Origin: Solen grandis
Taxonomy: Eukaryota > Mollusca > Bivalvia > Adapedonta > Solenidae
Assembly: GCA_021229015.1 (NCBI GenBank)
Contig: CM037788.1
Location: 46,787,520 to 46,851,519, forward strand
Length of the DNA stretch: 64,000 nucleotides
Reading direction: 5' to 3'
Made by a program: the position numbers and the translations under genes. This document shows, piece after piece, positions 13,089 to 24,993 of the stretch. How positions within the stretch are numbered: the stretch's first letter is position 1; each line of letters begins with the position of its first letter. The notes below the pieces were generated by a model. The model made no database searches. It worked only from the letters and a program-made list of their open reading frames with translations, and was not told the DNA's origin.

Positions 13089-16000
13089 CTTAGTGTTTGA
13101 AATTATGTTTTGAAATTTAACGCAGTTGCACATTCCAAGTATAGTATTGATTTTTTAGACTCCGCCCTATCAACCTGTTCCCGGCGTGAATTACATCACG
13201 TGACATGTAACATGTTATGCGAAAGGTCAATGCGTCGCTCTAGCTGTGTATAGCTGTGTAGATCTATGCTCCAAATGAGCATTGAACCGGAAGCCGACTT
13301 TGATCTCTTCGGCAAAAAAAAGTGGTGATTGAAATTTGAATAAAAGATACTGTTTAGAAAGGTTCATATATCTGCACAGACATATGTTGTTTTATGGACA
13401 TTTTTTTTTTTTTTTTCATTTAAGTAACCCTTGTTTGTTAGTGTTTTTTTTTCTCTTCTCATTATTTATATACATTTTTAGCTCACCTGAGCCAGAGGCT
13501 CAAGGTGAGCTATTGTGACCGGTCTTCGTCCGTCGTCCGTCCGTCCGTCCGTCGTCCGTCCGTCCGTCGTCCGTCCGTCCGTCGTCCGTCAACATTTTGC
13601 TTCAAACGACATCTCCTCCTTAACCGCTTGGTCAATTTTGATAAAACTTTACAGGGATGTTCCTTGGGTGGTCCCCTTTCAAAGTTGTTCAAAGAATTGA
13701 ATTCCATTTGGAATTCTGGTTGCCATGGCAACGGAAAGAAAAAACTTAAAATGTCTTCTTCTCCAAAACAACCAACTGAATTTCAAAATGTTTTGGCACA
13801 GATGTTCCTTTGGTAAGTGTCTACCAAGATTGTTCAAATTATTTGGATCCGTAAAAAAACATGGCCGCCAGGGGCGGGGCTTATTTGCCTTATATGTATA
13901 TAGAGAAACCTTTAAACAACATCTCCTCTGAAACCACTGGACAGAATTTGATTAAACTTGGCAGGGATGATCCTTGGGTCAACCTTCACAAAAGTTGCTA
14001 AAATAAACTTGATCCATGTAGAACTCTGGTTGCCATGGCAACAAAAAGGGGAAAAAAATGAAAACTTTAAAAATCATCTTCTTCAAAACTACTGGCCAGA
14101 TTTTAAAATAAATTGGTACAGATGTTCCTTGGGTCAACCTCTACCAAAGTTGCTAAAATTATTCCGATCCGTAAAAAAACATGGCCGCCAGGGGCGGGGC
14201 TTATTTGTCTTATATGTATATAAAAAAACCTTTAAACAACATCTCCTCTGAAACCACTGGACAGAATTTGATTAAAATTGGCAGGGATGATCCTTGGGTC
14301 AACCTTCACAAAAGTTGCTAAAATAAACTTGATCCATGTAGAACTCTGGTTGCCATGGCAACAAAAAGGGAAAAAAAATGAAAACTTTAAAAATCATCTT
14401 CTTCAAAACTACTGGCCATATTTTAAAATAAATTGGTACAGATGTTCCTTGGGTCAACCTCTACCAAAGTTGCTAAAATTATTCCGATCTGTAAAAAAAC
14501 ATGGCCGCCAGGGGCGGGGCTTATTTGCCTTATATGTATATAGAGAAACCTTTAAACAACATATCCTCTGAAACCACTGGACAGAATTTGATTCAAATTG
14601 GCAGGGATGATCCTTGGGTCAACCTTCACAAAAGTTGCTAAAATAAACTTGATCCATGTAGAACTCTGGTTGCCATGGCAACAAAAAAACAAGAAAAAAA
14701 GAAAACTTTAAAAGTCATCTTCTTCAAAACTACTGGCCAGATTTTAAAATAAATTGGTACAGATATTCCTTGGGCCAACCTCTACCAAAGTTGCTAAAAT
14801 TATTCTGATCCGTAAAAAAACATGGCCGCCAGGGGCGGGGCTTATTTGCCTTATATGTACATAGAGAAACCTTTAAACAACATCTCCTCTGAAACCACTG
14901 GACAGATTTAGATTAAACTTGGCAGGGATGATCCTTGGGTCAACCTTCACAAAAGCTGCTAAAATAAACTTGATCCATGTAGAACTCTGGTTGCCATGGC
15001 AACAAAAAGAAAAAAAATATGAAAACTTTAAAAATCATCTTCTTCAAAACTGCTGGCCAGATTTTAAAATAAATTGGTACAGATGTTCCTTGGGTCAACC
15101 TATTTATCTCAGGTGAGCGATTTAGGGCCATCATGGGCCTCTTGTTCAATTTGAATTTATTTAATAGGATATTTACTTAATTGCTTTGTTTAGTAATTAG
15201 TTATATATTGCCCATTCTGTGTTAACATGTGTAGACATTGAAATTACACAAGTGTCTTTAAAGCGATGACCGATACTAATGTTGTTAGAACTTGTGGTCA
15301 AACCCCCTTACTTATTTTTTAAAATCTTCAATGTTGTATCATCATTACTTAGGCAATAATACATGTTTAAACTAAACTAAGCGGAAGGGTAGAGTTCTTT
15401 TGTTATTTTGGATTAATCAGAATGCTGGTGAGTAAATGTTTGTTCTCTATGGTTCCTGTGTATTATTTTTTGTCGATGTTCATGCGTTCACATCAAAAAT
15501 CCCTGTAACACGTTATACATGCATGATATGGACTAAGACCACAATTTAAATTTACTTTATGTTCTATATAAGCATATATACAAATGACAATTTCTGTAAG
15601 GGAAATTGGTATCCAAACTTACCCTCATTAGATAGATCTATTCAAGAGAAATAATTCTGTACATTTTAAACATGGGGTCACCCGACTACTTTTTGACCTA
15701 TTTAAGGCCAAATAACATGCCTATGAATTTAGTGCACTGGTCGGCCATTTCACACCAATTTTCTCAAAAATTCCCCTCTCAGTAATGCTAAACTATTAAG
15801 ATTGTTGTGCAAGAAGGCCTCCAAATTGGGCATTTTATGACTATTTTAACTGTGTTTTATAGAATTTAATCCTTTATTGCAGGTCTTTCAGTCAAAAACT
15901 CAGCTTAATTCAGCATTAAATAGGGTCACTTTTTTCTGTGTAGGCACATCTGGATACAGGGTAACCAAGGGCAGGTAATTGTGGTCTTAGTCCATATTGG

Positions 16001-16201
16001 TAAACACATAAAGCTCCGCTTCTCGACACAACTCTACGCACATGCGCAGTGAAGGTGCTTGAAGCTGGTTTTAAATTGATCAGCTGATTTAGCGGAATAG
16101 AGTTTAGTGACAAGTTGATGCCGATTAAATGAATTAAATGGAGACAAACATTTGAAAAATGGAATGATTTCATTGGACAAAATATAATTTCAAACACTAA
16201 G
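13089..16201. mobile_element. TIR-bounded segment inside P4
   Basis: The segment is bounded by inverted repeats of 24 bp (13089-13112 and 16178-16201; one mismatch) that start CTTAGTGTTTGAAATTAT. The equivalent pair is at 24139 and 24993. The interior has no ORF of note and contains the AGCTCACC-type insertion. It could be a non-autonomous DNA transposon or part of a composite foldback with the adjoining palindromes. Confidence 0.5.
13480..15146 (+). mobile_element. AGCTCACCTGAG element (hairpin, TCCG microsatellite, 320-bp tandem units)
   Basis: It starts with a hairpin (AGCTCACCTGAGCC against GGCTCAAGGTGAGCT), followed by a CGTCCGTC-rich microsatellite. About four and a half tandem units of ~320 bp follow, with starts near 13915, 14235, 14556 and 14877; the complete units carry a GGGGCGGGGC GC-box. 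Near the end are CTCAGGTGAGC (inverse of the start), a short hairpin GGGCCATCATGGGCC and CTCTTGTT. The sister element reads straight across the site (CATTTTTCAATTTG at 24511-24524), so this is a clean insertion without a target duplication. Translation of the units gives short recurring ORFs that I regard as spurious. Confidence 0.75.
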
Positions 16202-16274
16202 AGAGAATTTTACAGTTAAGAAGCTGCCACTCGCTACGCTCATTCTGGCTTCTTAACTGTTAAATTCTCTCTTA
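16199..16274. repeat. Hairpin with 26-bp arms
   Basis: Arms AAGAGAGAATTTTACAG... and its complement surround a loop containing CACTCGCTACGCTC. It adjoins the right TIR of the TIR-bounded segment. The sister copy is at 24991-25066. Confidence 0.65.
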
Positions 16275-16549
16275 ATAAACACTAACTATAACGTACTACA
16301 GTCGTCTCCATCGTATGTACAAGCATTATTGAAATTTATCTCACGAGGCTACATGCGTCGACGAATCTATTTTTATTCCCGCGGCTGTACACGAAATTAA
16401 AAAAAAAAGAATTTTGATATGCAGAATTAATAGGTTTAAGTTTAATTGCTTATATTTTGAAAACCTATAAAACTAGACCTAAATATGCTACAATTGAATT
16501 GTAGGAATTTTCAGGACATATATTTTGGTACCTAGAATACTAAAATTGG

Positions 16550-16766
16550 AATCTCTCAGCCCCTCACCGCTGTGGGTTTGAATCCCGGTAGGGACTTCGG
16601 TTTTTCATGTGAGGAAGCCTTCCAGCTGGCTTGTGGTAGGTTGGTGGTTCTATCAAGGTACCTCTGTGCACTCAGGGTCTTCCTCCACCTGTAATTAGCT
16701 GGACGTCTCTATATGATTGAAATACTATCACAGCGACGGTAACCCCCAATACAACAACAACAACAA
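16550..16766 (+). repeat. SINE, Nin-DC-like core, with target duplication
   Basis: The head has a B-box-like GGTTTGAATCCCGG. The core includes CATGTGAGGAAGCCTTCCAG, GGTCTTCCTCCACCTGTAAT and a (CAA)n tail. It is flanked by identical 10-bp copies of CTAAAATTGG (16540-16549 and 16767-16776). The unoccupied site with one copy of that 10-mer occurs at 3340-3352. The core resembles the Nin-DC domain known from metazoan SINEs; that assignment is from memory. Confidence 0.75.
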
Positions 16767-16981
16767 CTAAAATTGGTCAAGTTATAAGAAAGCGATATCA
16801 AAATAAAGATTTATTTATTTTTGCAATATGGCTTACTTCACAGTTCATGCATGAGAAGTGCATACGAAAAAAAAAGTAAAAGGTAGGAAATATAATATAT
16901 ATTCTTTCTAACGGTATTAATATTTACATTTCAAAATGTTGCAGAAAGTCCTATCATTCGTATCAACGAATGAAATCTAGT

Positions 16982-17880
16982 TATTCTTATTCTTATTCTT
17001 TTTTTCTTCCTCTTGTATTTGTGTTAATTTTGATATGTTGCCATTGGCCCAGAACTATGAAAATTTTATGGCATATATTTCAGACCATGAGCTTCCGGTT
17101 GCAATGAATTTCATATTCATATGACGTCATATAATGTCAGATTTGACGTTAGGTGAAAAAGTTTGTATGCGGTCTACAGCTATTATTTCTGGACTGATTT
17201 TCATCAAAATTTCACGGAATGTGTATGTTAGGCAATGGTTCTATGGCGAATCCAAGATTCGAACCATTGACATCAATTTTCAAATGCGTATAAAATTGCT
17301 TACAGATGAGCTAGAAAGATGATATTTGGACAGAATATAAGTCTCTAGGACTTATTTACATTCTCAGAAGATAAACGTCAAATGAGGTAAAAAGTAATTT
17401 CTAATGTTTACGAGTTAATTTTTATATGTTGAAAACGTCCGAGCACCTTGAAAATTTAATACCCTATGCTTCAGATAGAACATTTTGCATTTCAATAATT
17501 TTAATTTGTCTATGACATGTTTTGACGTCAAACTTGACGTCGTCTTAAAATATTTGTACGCGGTCTACAGCTATTATTTCTCGGCCGATTTTAATCAAAA
17601 TTTCGAATGTGTATGTTAGGCACTAGTTGTGCATCCCGGTGTCCGTTTTTCCAAATTCGAAAAGGCAATGGTTCTATGGCGAATCCAAGATTCGAACCAT
17701 TGATGTCAAATTTCAAATGTGTATAAAATCGCTTACAGATGAGCTAGAAAGATGATATTTGGGCTGATTATAAGTCTCTAGGATTTATTTATATTCTCAA
17801 AAGATGAACGTCATATGATGTCATGAGGTGAAAAGTAATTTTGAATTTTTACGTGTTAATTTTTATATGTTGAAATGCAA
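16982..17880 (+). mobile_element. Remnant of an outer family F element (P3)
   Basis: It starts with the T-rich tract that directly follows the P4 end and continues with two type B-like units (CRE-like sites near 17122 and 17520; a TTCGAACCATTGA core in both). It loses similarity after about 17880 without a visible 3' hairpin. Confidence 0.5.
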
Positions 17881-18499
17881 GGAATTTCATGCTTATCCAG
17901 TCGGTGTTTGGTGACTCAAACACTGAAAACTGGAACACAATACTTAACTCTAACACATTCCACAGGCCTGGCAAAAAATGTTCTTAATTCAATATTGTTT
18001 GACCTGGGATGCCTCGAACACTGATGGCTTGAACTCTCAAACTAAATTTTCGACCCCAGGTTAAAAGTGCTATTTATTTCACACCTATCTGTCGAACCTT
18101 CCTACCTGTGATGTTTTCGCTGGGGGACTTAATTGTAACTTGCCATGCAGCGTGTTTTTCACACATTGTGACGTGCTTATGGTGAGCTATTGTGATGGCC
18201 TTTTTTCCAGTGCCCGTTGTCCGTGCATGCGTCCGGCGTCAACAATTTTCTTTAAACATCTGACAGCTGCTGTTTTATTGATTTATATTTGTTTTGAAAG
18301 AATAAAAGAATAACAAAGATAAGTTGTGTTTTTTATTTAAAGGCATCTCAAAACCCTTATATAAGTGAACCCCCGCCCCCCCCATTTATTCCAAACCCAG
18401 CGTGTGGGGGCATCTGTTTTCTGATAAGGCAGGCTGCCACGGTCTGTCACCCATGGTCTGTCAGTCACAGGTATAGTTCAAGATACAAGTGTGCATGTG
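17881..18499. other. Unassigned sequence with an AGCTCACC-family fragment
   Basis: No gene is recognised. The part at about 18177-18265 (GGTGAGCTATTGTGATGG, then TCCGTGCATGCGTCC and ACAATTTTCTTTAAACATC) is a fragment of the AGCTCACC element family. A C-rich stretch is at 18370-18385. Confidence 0.4.
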
Positions 18500-18669
18500 T
18501 TACTACATGGGATTGTATATAGCCATTCACATTTTTTAAAAAGTTACACAAGTTACAGTTATACAATTACTAAATCCTAAATACCAGAAATGATTTTATA
18601 AAGTCTCAATTATTCATTTTTATTTGAGCATATATAAATTTTCCATGATTTTTTTTTAAATGATTTATT
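18500..18669 (+). repeat. Left part of an AT-rich tandem unit split by element X
   Basis: About 165 bp, starting GTTACTACATGGGATTG, match 25965-26125. The rest of this unit resumes after element X at 25789. The complete, uninterrupted neighbour unit lies at about 25965-26345. Confidence 0.55.
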
Positions 18670-18727
18670 AGGACTTTCTGCCTACAGGCAGAAAGTCATA
18701 TTGGGTTTGTACTGTTTTTTTATTATT

Positions 18728-21328
18728 AGGACTTTCTGCCTAAAGCAGAAAGTCCTATTGGGTTTGTTATGTTTATTATTATTATTCTTTTCTTCTTCCT
18801 AACTAAACGCTTATTTTAATATGTTGCAATAGTCCTAGGACGATGAAATTTTTATGGATTATTAGTCACGTGAGGAAATTTTGATTTCAATGATTCTTAG
18901 CATCCTATGACGTCACAAGACGTCACAGCTAAAAATAGTGAAAAATGGTGTTCGCGCTCTACAGCCGTCATTTATGGTCGGATTTTCTTCAAATTTTTTC
19001 AGTTGGTACATCTTGAATCAAAGGTGTGCATATCCTGTCAGCTAACCGAAATTCCGAAAGACCGAAGTTCTGTGGCTGAAATAAGATTCGAACATAGGAC
19101 CGAAAATTTCATTTTAGGATTAAAGACCTTCAGGTTGAGATAGAAAGTTGAAACTTACACAGTTTGCAGTTCTGCAGAATTTCTAGATATATTTTGAGTC
19201 GTGACATCATATGACGTCATGTGACGTCATAAGCATACTTCTTAATTTTCATTTTAGGGCAATGATTTCGACATGATGCCAGTTGTTCAGAATAATGAAA
19301 ATTTCAGAGTTATGAAAGTAAAGTATGCGCTTTTGAACAAAAGCATCTTCAGCACCCTATGACGTCACATGACGTCACAGCAAAAAATAATGAAAAATGG
19401 TGTTCGCGCTCTACAGCCGTCATTTATGGTCGGATTTTCTTCAAATTTTCACAGATGGTACATCTTGAAACTAAGGTGTGCATATCCTGTCAGCTAACCG
19501 AAATTCTGAAAGACCGGAGTTCTGTGGCTGAAATAAGATTCGAACATAGGTCCGAAAATTTCATTTTAGGATTAAAGAGCTTCAGGATGAGAGAGAAAGT
19601 TGAAACTTACAAAGTTTGCAGTTCTACAGAATTTCTACATATATTTTGAGTCCTGACGTCATATGACGTCATGTGACGTCATAAGCATACTTCTTAATTT
19701 TCATTTTAGGGCAATGATTTCGATATGTTGCCAGTTGTTCAGAATATAAATGAAGATTTCAGAGTTATGACAGTAAATAAAGCGCTTTTGAAGAAAAGCA
19801 TTATCAGCACCCTATGACGTAACATGACGTCACAGCTAAAAACAGTAATAAATAGTGTCCGCGCTCTACAGCCGTCATTTATGGTCGGAATTTCATCAAA
19901 TTTTCACATATGGTATATCTTGAAATTAAGGTGTGCATATCCTGTCAGCTAACCGAAATTCCGAAAGACCGAAGTTCTGTGGCTAAAATAAGATTCGAAC
20001 ATAGGACCGAAAATTTCATTTTAGTATTAAAGAGCTTCAGGATGAGATAGAAAGTTGAAACTTACACAGTTTGCAGTTCTGCAGAATTTCTACATATTAT
20101 TTGAGTCGTGACGTCATATGACGTCATGTGACGTCATAAGCATACATCTTAATTTTCATTTAAGGGCAATGATTTCGACATGATGCCAGTTGTTCAGAAT
20201 AATGAAAATTTCAGAGTTATGACAGTAATGTATGCGCTTTTGAAGAAAAGCATCTTCAGCACTCCCTGACGTCATGTGACGTCAGGGCTAAAAATAGTGA
20301 AAAATTGTGTTCATGCTCTACAGCCGCCATTTATGGTTGAATTTTCTTCAAATTTTCACAGATGGTACCTCTTCAAACTAAGGTGTGCATATCCTTTCAG
20401 CTAACCGTAATTCCGAAAGACCGAAGTTCTGTGACTTAAATAAGATTCGAACATAGGACCGAAAATTTTATTTTAGGATTAAAGAGCTTCAGAATGAGAT
20501 AGAAAGTTGAAACTTACACAGTTTGCAGTTCTGCAAAATTTCTCAATATATTTTGAGTCGTGACGTCATATGACGTCATGTGACGTCATAAGCATACTTC
20601 TTAATTTTAATTTTAGGGCAATGATTTCGACATGATGCCAGTTGTTCAGAATAATGAAAATTTCAGAGTTATGATAGTAATGTATGCGCTTTTGAACAAA
20701 AGCATCTTCAGCACCCTATGAAGTCACATGACGTCACAGCTATAAATAGTGAAAAATGGTGTTCGCGCTCTACAGCCGTCATTTATGGTCGGATTTTCTT
20801 CAAATTTTCACAGATGGTACATCTTGAAACTAAGAAGAGCACATCCTGTCAGCTAATCGAAATTACGAAAGACCGAACTTCTGTGGCTGAAATAAGATTC
20901 GAACATAGGACCGAAAATTTCATTTTAGGATTAAAGAGCTTCAGGATGAGATAGAAAGTTGAAACTTACACTGTTTGCAGTTCTGCAGAATTTCTACATA
21001 TATTTTGATTCTTGACGTCATAGGATGTCATGTGACGTCAAAAGCATACTTCTTAATTTTCATTTTAAGGCAATGATTTTGACATAATTCCAGTTGTTCA
21101 GAATAATGAAAATTTCGGAGTTAAGACAGTAAAGTATGTGCTTTTGAACAAAAGAATTTTCAGCACCCTATGACGTCATGTGACGTCAAAGCTAAAAGAA
21201 AGCCATACGAAAAAAAAATAAGTAAAAGGTAGAGAATTTAATATATATTCTTTCTAACGGAATTAATCTTAATATTTTTCAATTTTAGCAGAAAGTCCTA
21301 TCATTCGTATCAACGAATGAAATCTAGT
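18728..21328 (+). mobile_element. Complete family F element Y with five tandem type A units
   Basis: The 5' hairpin is at 18728-18757 and the 3' end is GCAGAAAGTCCTA, the hairpin and AATCTAGT at 21328. The body is a head-to-tail array with a period of about 452 bp: the CRE pair recurs near 18909, 19361, 19817, 20269, 20721 and 21171. Every unit has the same CRE pair, the GATTCGAACATAGGACC core and a second CRE cluster. Small reading frames recur in each unit and are not considered genes. Confidence 0.75.
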
Positions 21329-22820
21329 TCTTCTTCTTCTTCTTCTTATTATTCTTTTTTTCTTCCTCTTATATTTGTGTTAATTTCGAGGTGTTGCCAT
21401 TGACTCAGAACAATGAAAATTTTATGGCATATATTTCAAACCATGAGCTTTCGGATGCAATGAATTGTATATTCATATGACGTCATATAACGTCAGATTT
21501 GACGTCAGGTGAAAAAGTTTGTACGCGGTCTACAGCCATTATTTCTGGATCGATTTTCATCAAAATTTCACAGAATGTGTATGTTAGGCTCTAGTTGTGC
21601 ATCCCGGTGTCCGTTTTTCCAAATTCGAAAAGGCAAAGGTTTTATGGCGAATCCAAGATTCGAACTAATGACGTCAAATTTCAAATGCGTATAAAATCGC
21701 TTCCAGAAAAGCTAGAAAGCTGAGATTTGGACTGAATATTAGTCTCTATGTCTTCTTTACATTCCGAAAAGATGAACGCCATATGACGTCACATGACGTC
21801 ATAATGCTCTAAAAACTTTCGTATTAAAACTTAACGGTTTTTAAGCCCTGTAGGCTTTATTTTTTGCATGATTTACTTGAAATTTTGTCTGAAGATGCAG
21901 TATTAGATTCTATGGAGCTATGTCACTTCCGTTTCCGGAAAATCCCAAAGGTCAAGGTCATATATCAATTATCGGGTTTTTCTTCGGCCTTAAATATCTC
22001 AAAAACGGTAAATATTCTATCGAGACATTATGCGTATAATTTGTAGTGCTTAGAAAGACCTTTCAGATGATATTTAGTTTTTGATGATCGGGGTTGAATC
22101 GGTTGAGTTATGGCGGAAAAACAAAAATTCAGTAACCCTCAGTGTGTTTAACCGTTTATATCTCGAAATCCTTTGATTTTTCAAAATATGATGATGAATA
22201 TTATTTGTAGAGCAATGTTTGGCCGTTCTTTTGATGCCTAAACTTTAATGATTGGCCAAAGATTGATGGAGTTGTGGGAAAAAAACGAAATTCGTGTATG
22301 TAGCTTTGGTAAATTTTTCATTTTTCAGGTGGTTTAAGAGCTTGTATCTCAAAAAGTATTAGTAATATTCCTAAACATAAAGCGTGTGAAATGTAGAGAA
22401 TTTTCAGACGAATAATTTGGTACCTTAAGTTTTGAAATTGAACAAAGTATAAGGAAGTTACATCAAAAATAAGAATTTAAACATGTAGAATTTCAGCAAT
22501 TCTGCCGTGTTGTCAAACTTCTGTGGCTAATATCTAGAAGCTCCTTAGAAATAAGTCCAAACCTTAAGCGAGTGACATGTAGAGAATTTTAAGACGATTA
22601 TTTTGGTACCTAGAGTTTTAAAATTGATTAAAGTATAAGGAAGTTACATTAAAAATACGAATATAAACCCAAGTGTAAATTTTCGAGAAATACCCTACTT
22701 TCGCTTTCACGTTAATTGAAGCATTTTCGGAAAATATGTAAGTTTACAGCTATGTATTAGTCATATAAATTGCAAACAACTTTTTACTTATATCATATTG
22801 ATATTACTAGCTAAACAAGC

Positions 22821-23119
22821 GTACCCTTTCCGGTGCCCGAGTGGTTAGAGCGTCCGCCTCGGGAGCGGAAGGTCGTGGGTTCGATCCCCGACCCGACATA
22901 CCAAAGTCGTAAAAAATGGTACTGTTATAGCTTGGCGCTCAGCATATAAGGGTATTTGCAGGACTGGTTGGCTCGGTATCAGGATGATGTGACTGGGTGT
23001 GGTATCATGCCACATGTCTACGGCGTGATACTGCAGTATGGTAGTCCTATACCCGCAGGAAGTAGACATCGTGACTGGCTGAATTACTGTCGGTGGGACG
23101 TTAAACCCAACAAACAAAC
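22821..23119 (+). repeat. tRNA-derived SINE, sister copy with intact head
   Basis: It has A-box-like GGTGCCCGAGTGGTTAGAG, an anticodon-arm-like CCGCCTCGGGAGCGG with a 7-base loop, and B-box GGTTCGATCC. The long core, GGGACGTTAAACCC and a CAAA tail follow. It is the same insertion as at 11257-11570. Functional tRNA is unlikely because the 3' half joins the SINE core directly. Confidence 0.7.
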
Positions 23120-23341
23120 TGATATCATATATAGCAGTGTTTATTACACCGATCCCTACACACGAGGTGTGCACACTGGCGCATGTTGACGTCTTTTGTA
23201 AACATTTATTAAAGTTGCTTAAATAATCATGTTTATAGATAAACATTTACATAAGAATGAGGAGTTTCGGAAATATTTTTTGCAAAGGGACTCCTAAGGA
23301 AAGGAAAAGATGCTAAATTAAATACTAAAATACAAGAATAG

Positions 23342-23560
23342 TTTATTAGGTTTAACGTCCCACCGACAGTATTAAGTCTTTTGGAGACAATGTCTACTTG
23401 AGACAAATGTAGTGTTGTCACACTGCACAGTATCACGTCGTAGACAGTTGGCATGATACCACACCCAGTCACATTATCCGGACACCGGGCCATCAGTCCT
23501 GGAACTACCCTTATTAAGCTGAGCGCCAACCAAGGGAGCTATACCAGTACCTATGTTTAC
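23342..23560 (-). repeat. SINE core fragment, minus strand, sister copy
   Basis: Matches 12299-12515 closely. The minus strand reads GGGACGTTAAACC at its tail end. It lies about 220 bp from the + strand SINE, giving an inverted SINE pair. Confidence 0.65.
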
Positions 23561-24024
23561 GAATTTGGTAAATACAAGAATTGAATAATTGATATAACAT
23601 TTTTAAACAACCTACAGATCATGTGTTATCTCGTTTAATTTGGTATTTACGGGGTATTCCTAGCCTTGATATCTTCCGCTGACACCGACTTTTTTAAACG
23701 ATTATCTTTTCCATATTTCGTTCTTTCCTTAATGTCAATCAGTTGCTATTTTCTGATTTTTCAACTAATTCAAACAAGATAAATAAATAAAAAAAACAGC
23801 CATCACATAAATTGATTGAAATCTGAAAAAGAAATGAGCCGACGGTCAAAAAATGCGCGAAATTTATGTGTTACATCCATATTTGGAAAGCACGTGCACG
23901 TGTGTGAATACTTTAACAACACGCTGACGTAACACTTATATGGCGCCATCTTCTGATATAGCAGCATAACATAGTAATAGGGCGGGGCAAACTCTAAGTT
24001 TAAGTTAGTCAGTGTTAATTAAGT

Positions 24025-24133
24025 ATAGGTTAGTGTTTTTTTAGTAGCATTAAGTCCATTAAATCGGTGTGGCGCGGCAAAGCCGCGCGACCGATTTAAT
24101 GGTCTTAATGCTTACTAAATAACACTAACCTAT
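24025..24133. repeat. Palindrome of about 109 bp
   Basis: Arms of about 53 bases are nearly fully complementary around the centre GCGCGGCAAAGCCGCGC (24072-24088), with outer ends ATAGGTTAGTGTT and its complement. As single-stranded DNA or RNA this would form a very stable hairpin. The sister copy at 12982-13087 has a decayed left arm. Confidence 0.75.
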
Positions 24134-24138
24134 ATGTA

Positions 24139-24993
24139 CTTAGTGTTTGAAATTATGTTTTGAAATTTCACATTCCAAATATAGTATTGATTTTTTAGAC
24201 TCCGCCCTATCAACCTTTTCCCGGCGTTAATTACATCACGTGACATGTAACATGTTATGTCAAAGGTCAATGCGTCGCTCTAGCTGTGTATATCTGTGTA
24301 GATCTACGCTCCAAATGAGCATTGAACCGGAAGCCGACTTTGATCTCTTCGGCAAAAAAGTGGTGATTGAAATTTGAATAAAAGATACTGTTTAGAAAGG
24401 TTCATATATCTGCACCTATATATGTTGTGGTTTGAACATTAATTTTTTTTATTTAAGCAACCCTTGTTTGTAAGTGTTTTTTTTTTTCTTCTCTTCTCAT
24501 TATTTATATACATTTTTCAATTTGAATTTATTTAATTGGATATTTACTTAATCGCTTTGTTTAGTAATTAGTTATATATTGCCCGTTCTTTGTTAACATA
24601 TTCAGACATTGAAATTACACAAGTGTCTTTAAAGCGATGACCCATACTAATGTTGTTAGAACTTGTGGAACTTTATTGCATGTCTTTCAGTCAAAATCTC
24701 ACCTTAATTCAACATTAAATAGGGTCACTTTTTTCTGTGTAGGCACATCCGGTAACCAAGGGCAGGTAACTGTGGTCTTAGTCTATTTTGGTGAACACAT
24801 AAAGCTCCGCTTCTCGACACATCTTGACGCACATGCGCAGTGAAGGTGCTTGAAGCTGGTTTTAAATTGATTAGTTGATTTAGCGGAATAGTGTTAAGTG
24901 ACAAGTTGATGCCGATTTAATGAATTAAATGGAGACAAAATTTTGAAAAAATGGAATGATTTCATTGGACAAAATATAATTTCAAACACTAAG
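24139..24993. mobile_element. TIR-bounded segment of about 855 bp inside X
   Basis: Terminal inverted repeats of 24 bp (24139-24162 and 24970-24993) differ at one position. It lacks the AGCTCACC insertion present in the sister copy at 13089-16201. No ORF suggests a transposase. It sits exactly between the 109-bp palindrome and the next hairpin. Confidence 0.55.

Larger units (their letters stand above)
9851..16981 (+). mobile_element. Large family F element P4 with nested insertions
   Basis: The 5' end (TAGGACTTTCTGCC) starts on the terminal T of element Q. The 3' end is GCAGAAAGTCCTATCATTC, the hairpin and AATCTAGT at about 16980. It is a diverged copy of the element at 18670-25788. Compared with that copy it has about 540 bp more near 11577-12110, a 1667-bp inserted element at 13480-15146, and about 585 bp more near 15297-15880. 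Both share two tRNA-related SINEs, two long palindromes and a third SINE near the 3' end, so those predate the duplication. No transposition protein is encoded. Confidence 0.65.

Noticed and set aside
13864..14850. CTCF-like site in the AGCTCACC element (CCGCCAGGGGCGGGGC)
   Set aside because: It lacks one G relative to the CTCF core spacing. It fits a plain GC-box better.
13505..15149. Arginine/proline/serine-rich ORFs and LPWQQK-containing ORFs
   Set aside because: They are translations of the TCCG microsatellite and of the 320-bp tandem units of a non-coding element.
22821..22900. Functional tRNA gene
   Set aside because: A- and B-boxes and an anticodon-like arm are present, but the sequence leads into a SINE core, has a sister copy with a damaged arm, and has no paired acceptor stem.
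22845..23529. Minus-strand ORFs of 98-133 residues
   Set aside because: They are antisense readings of the SINE pair; similar ORFs occur wherever this SINE core is found.
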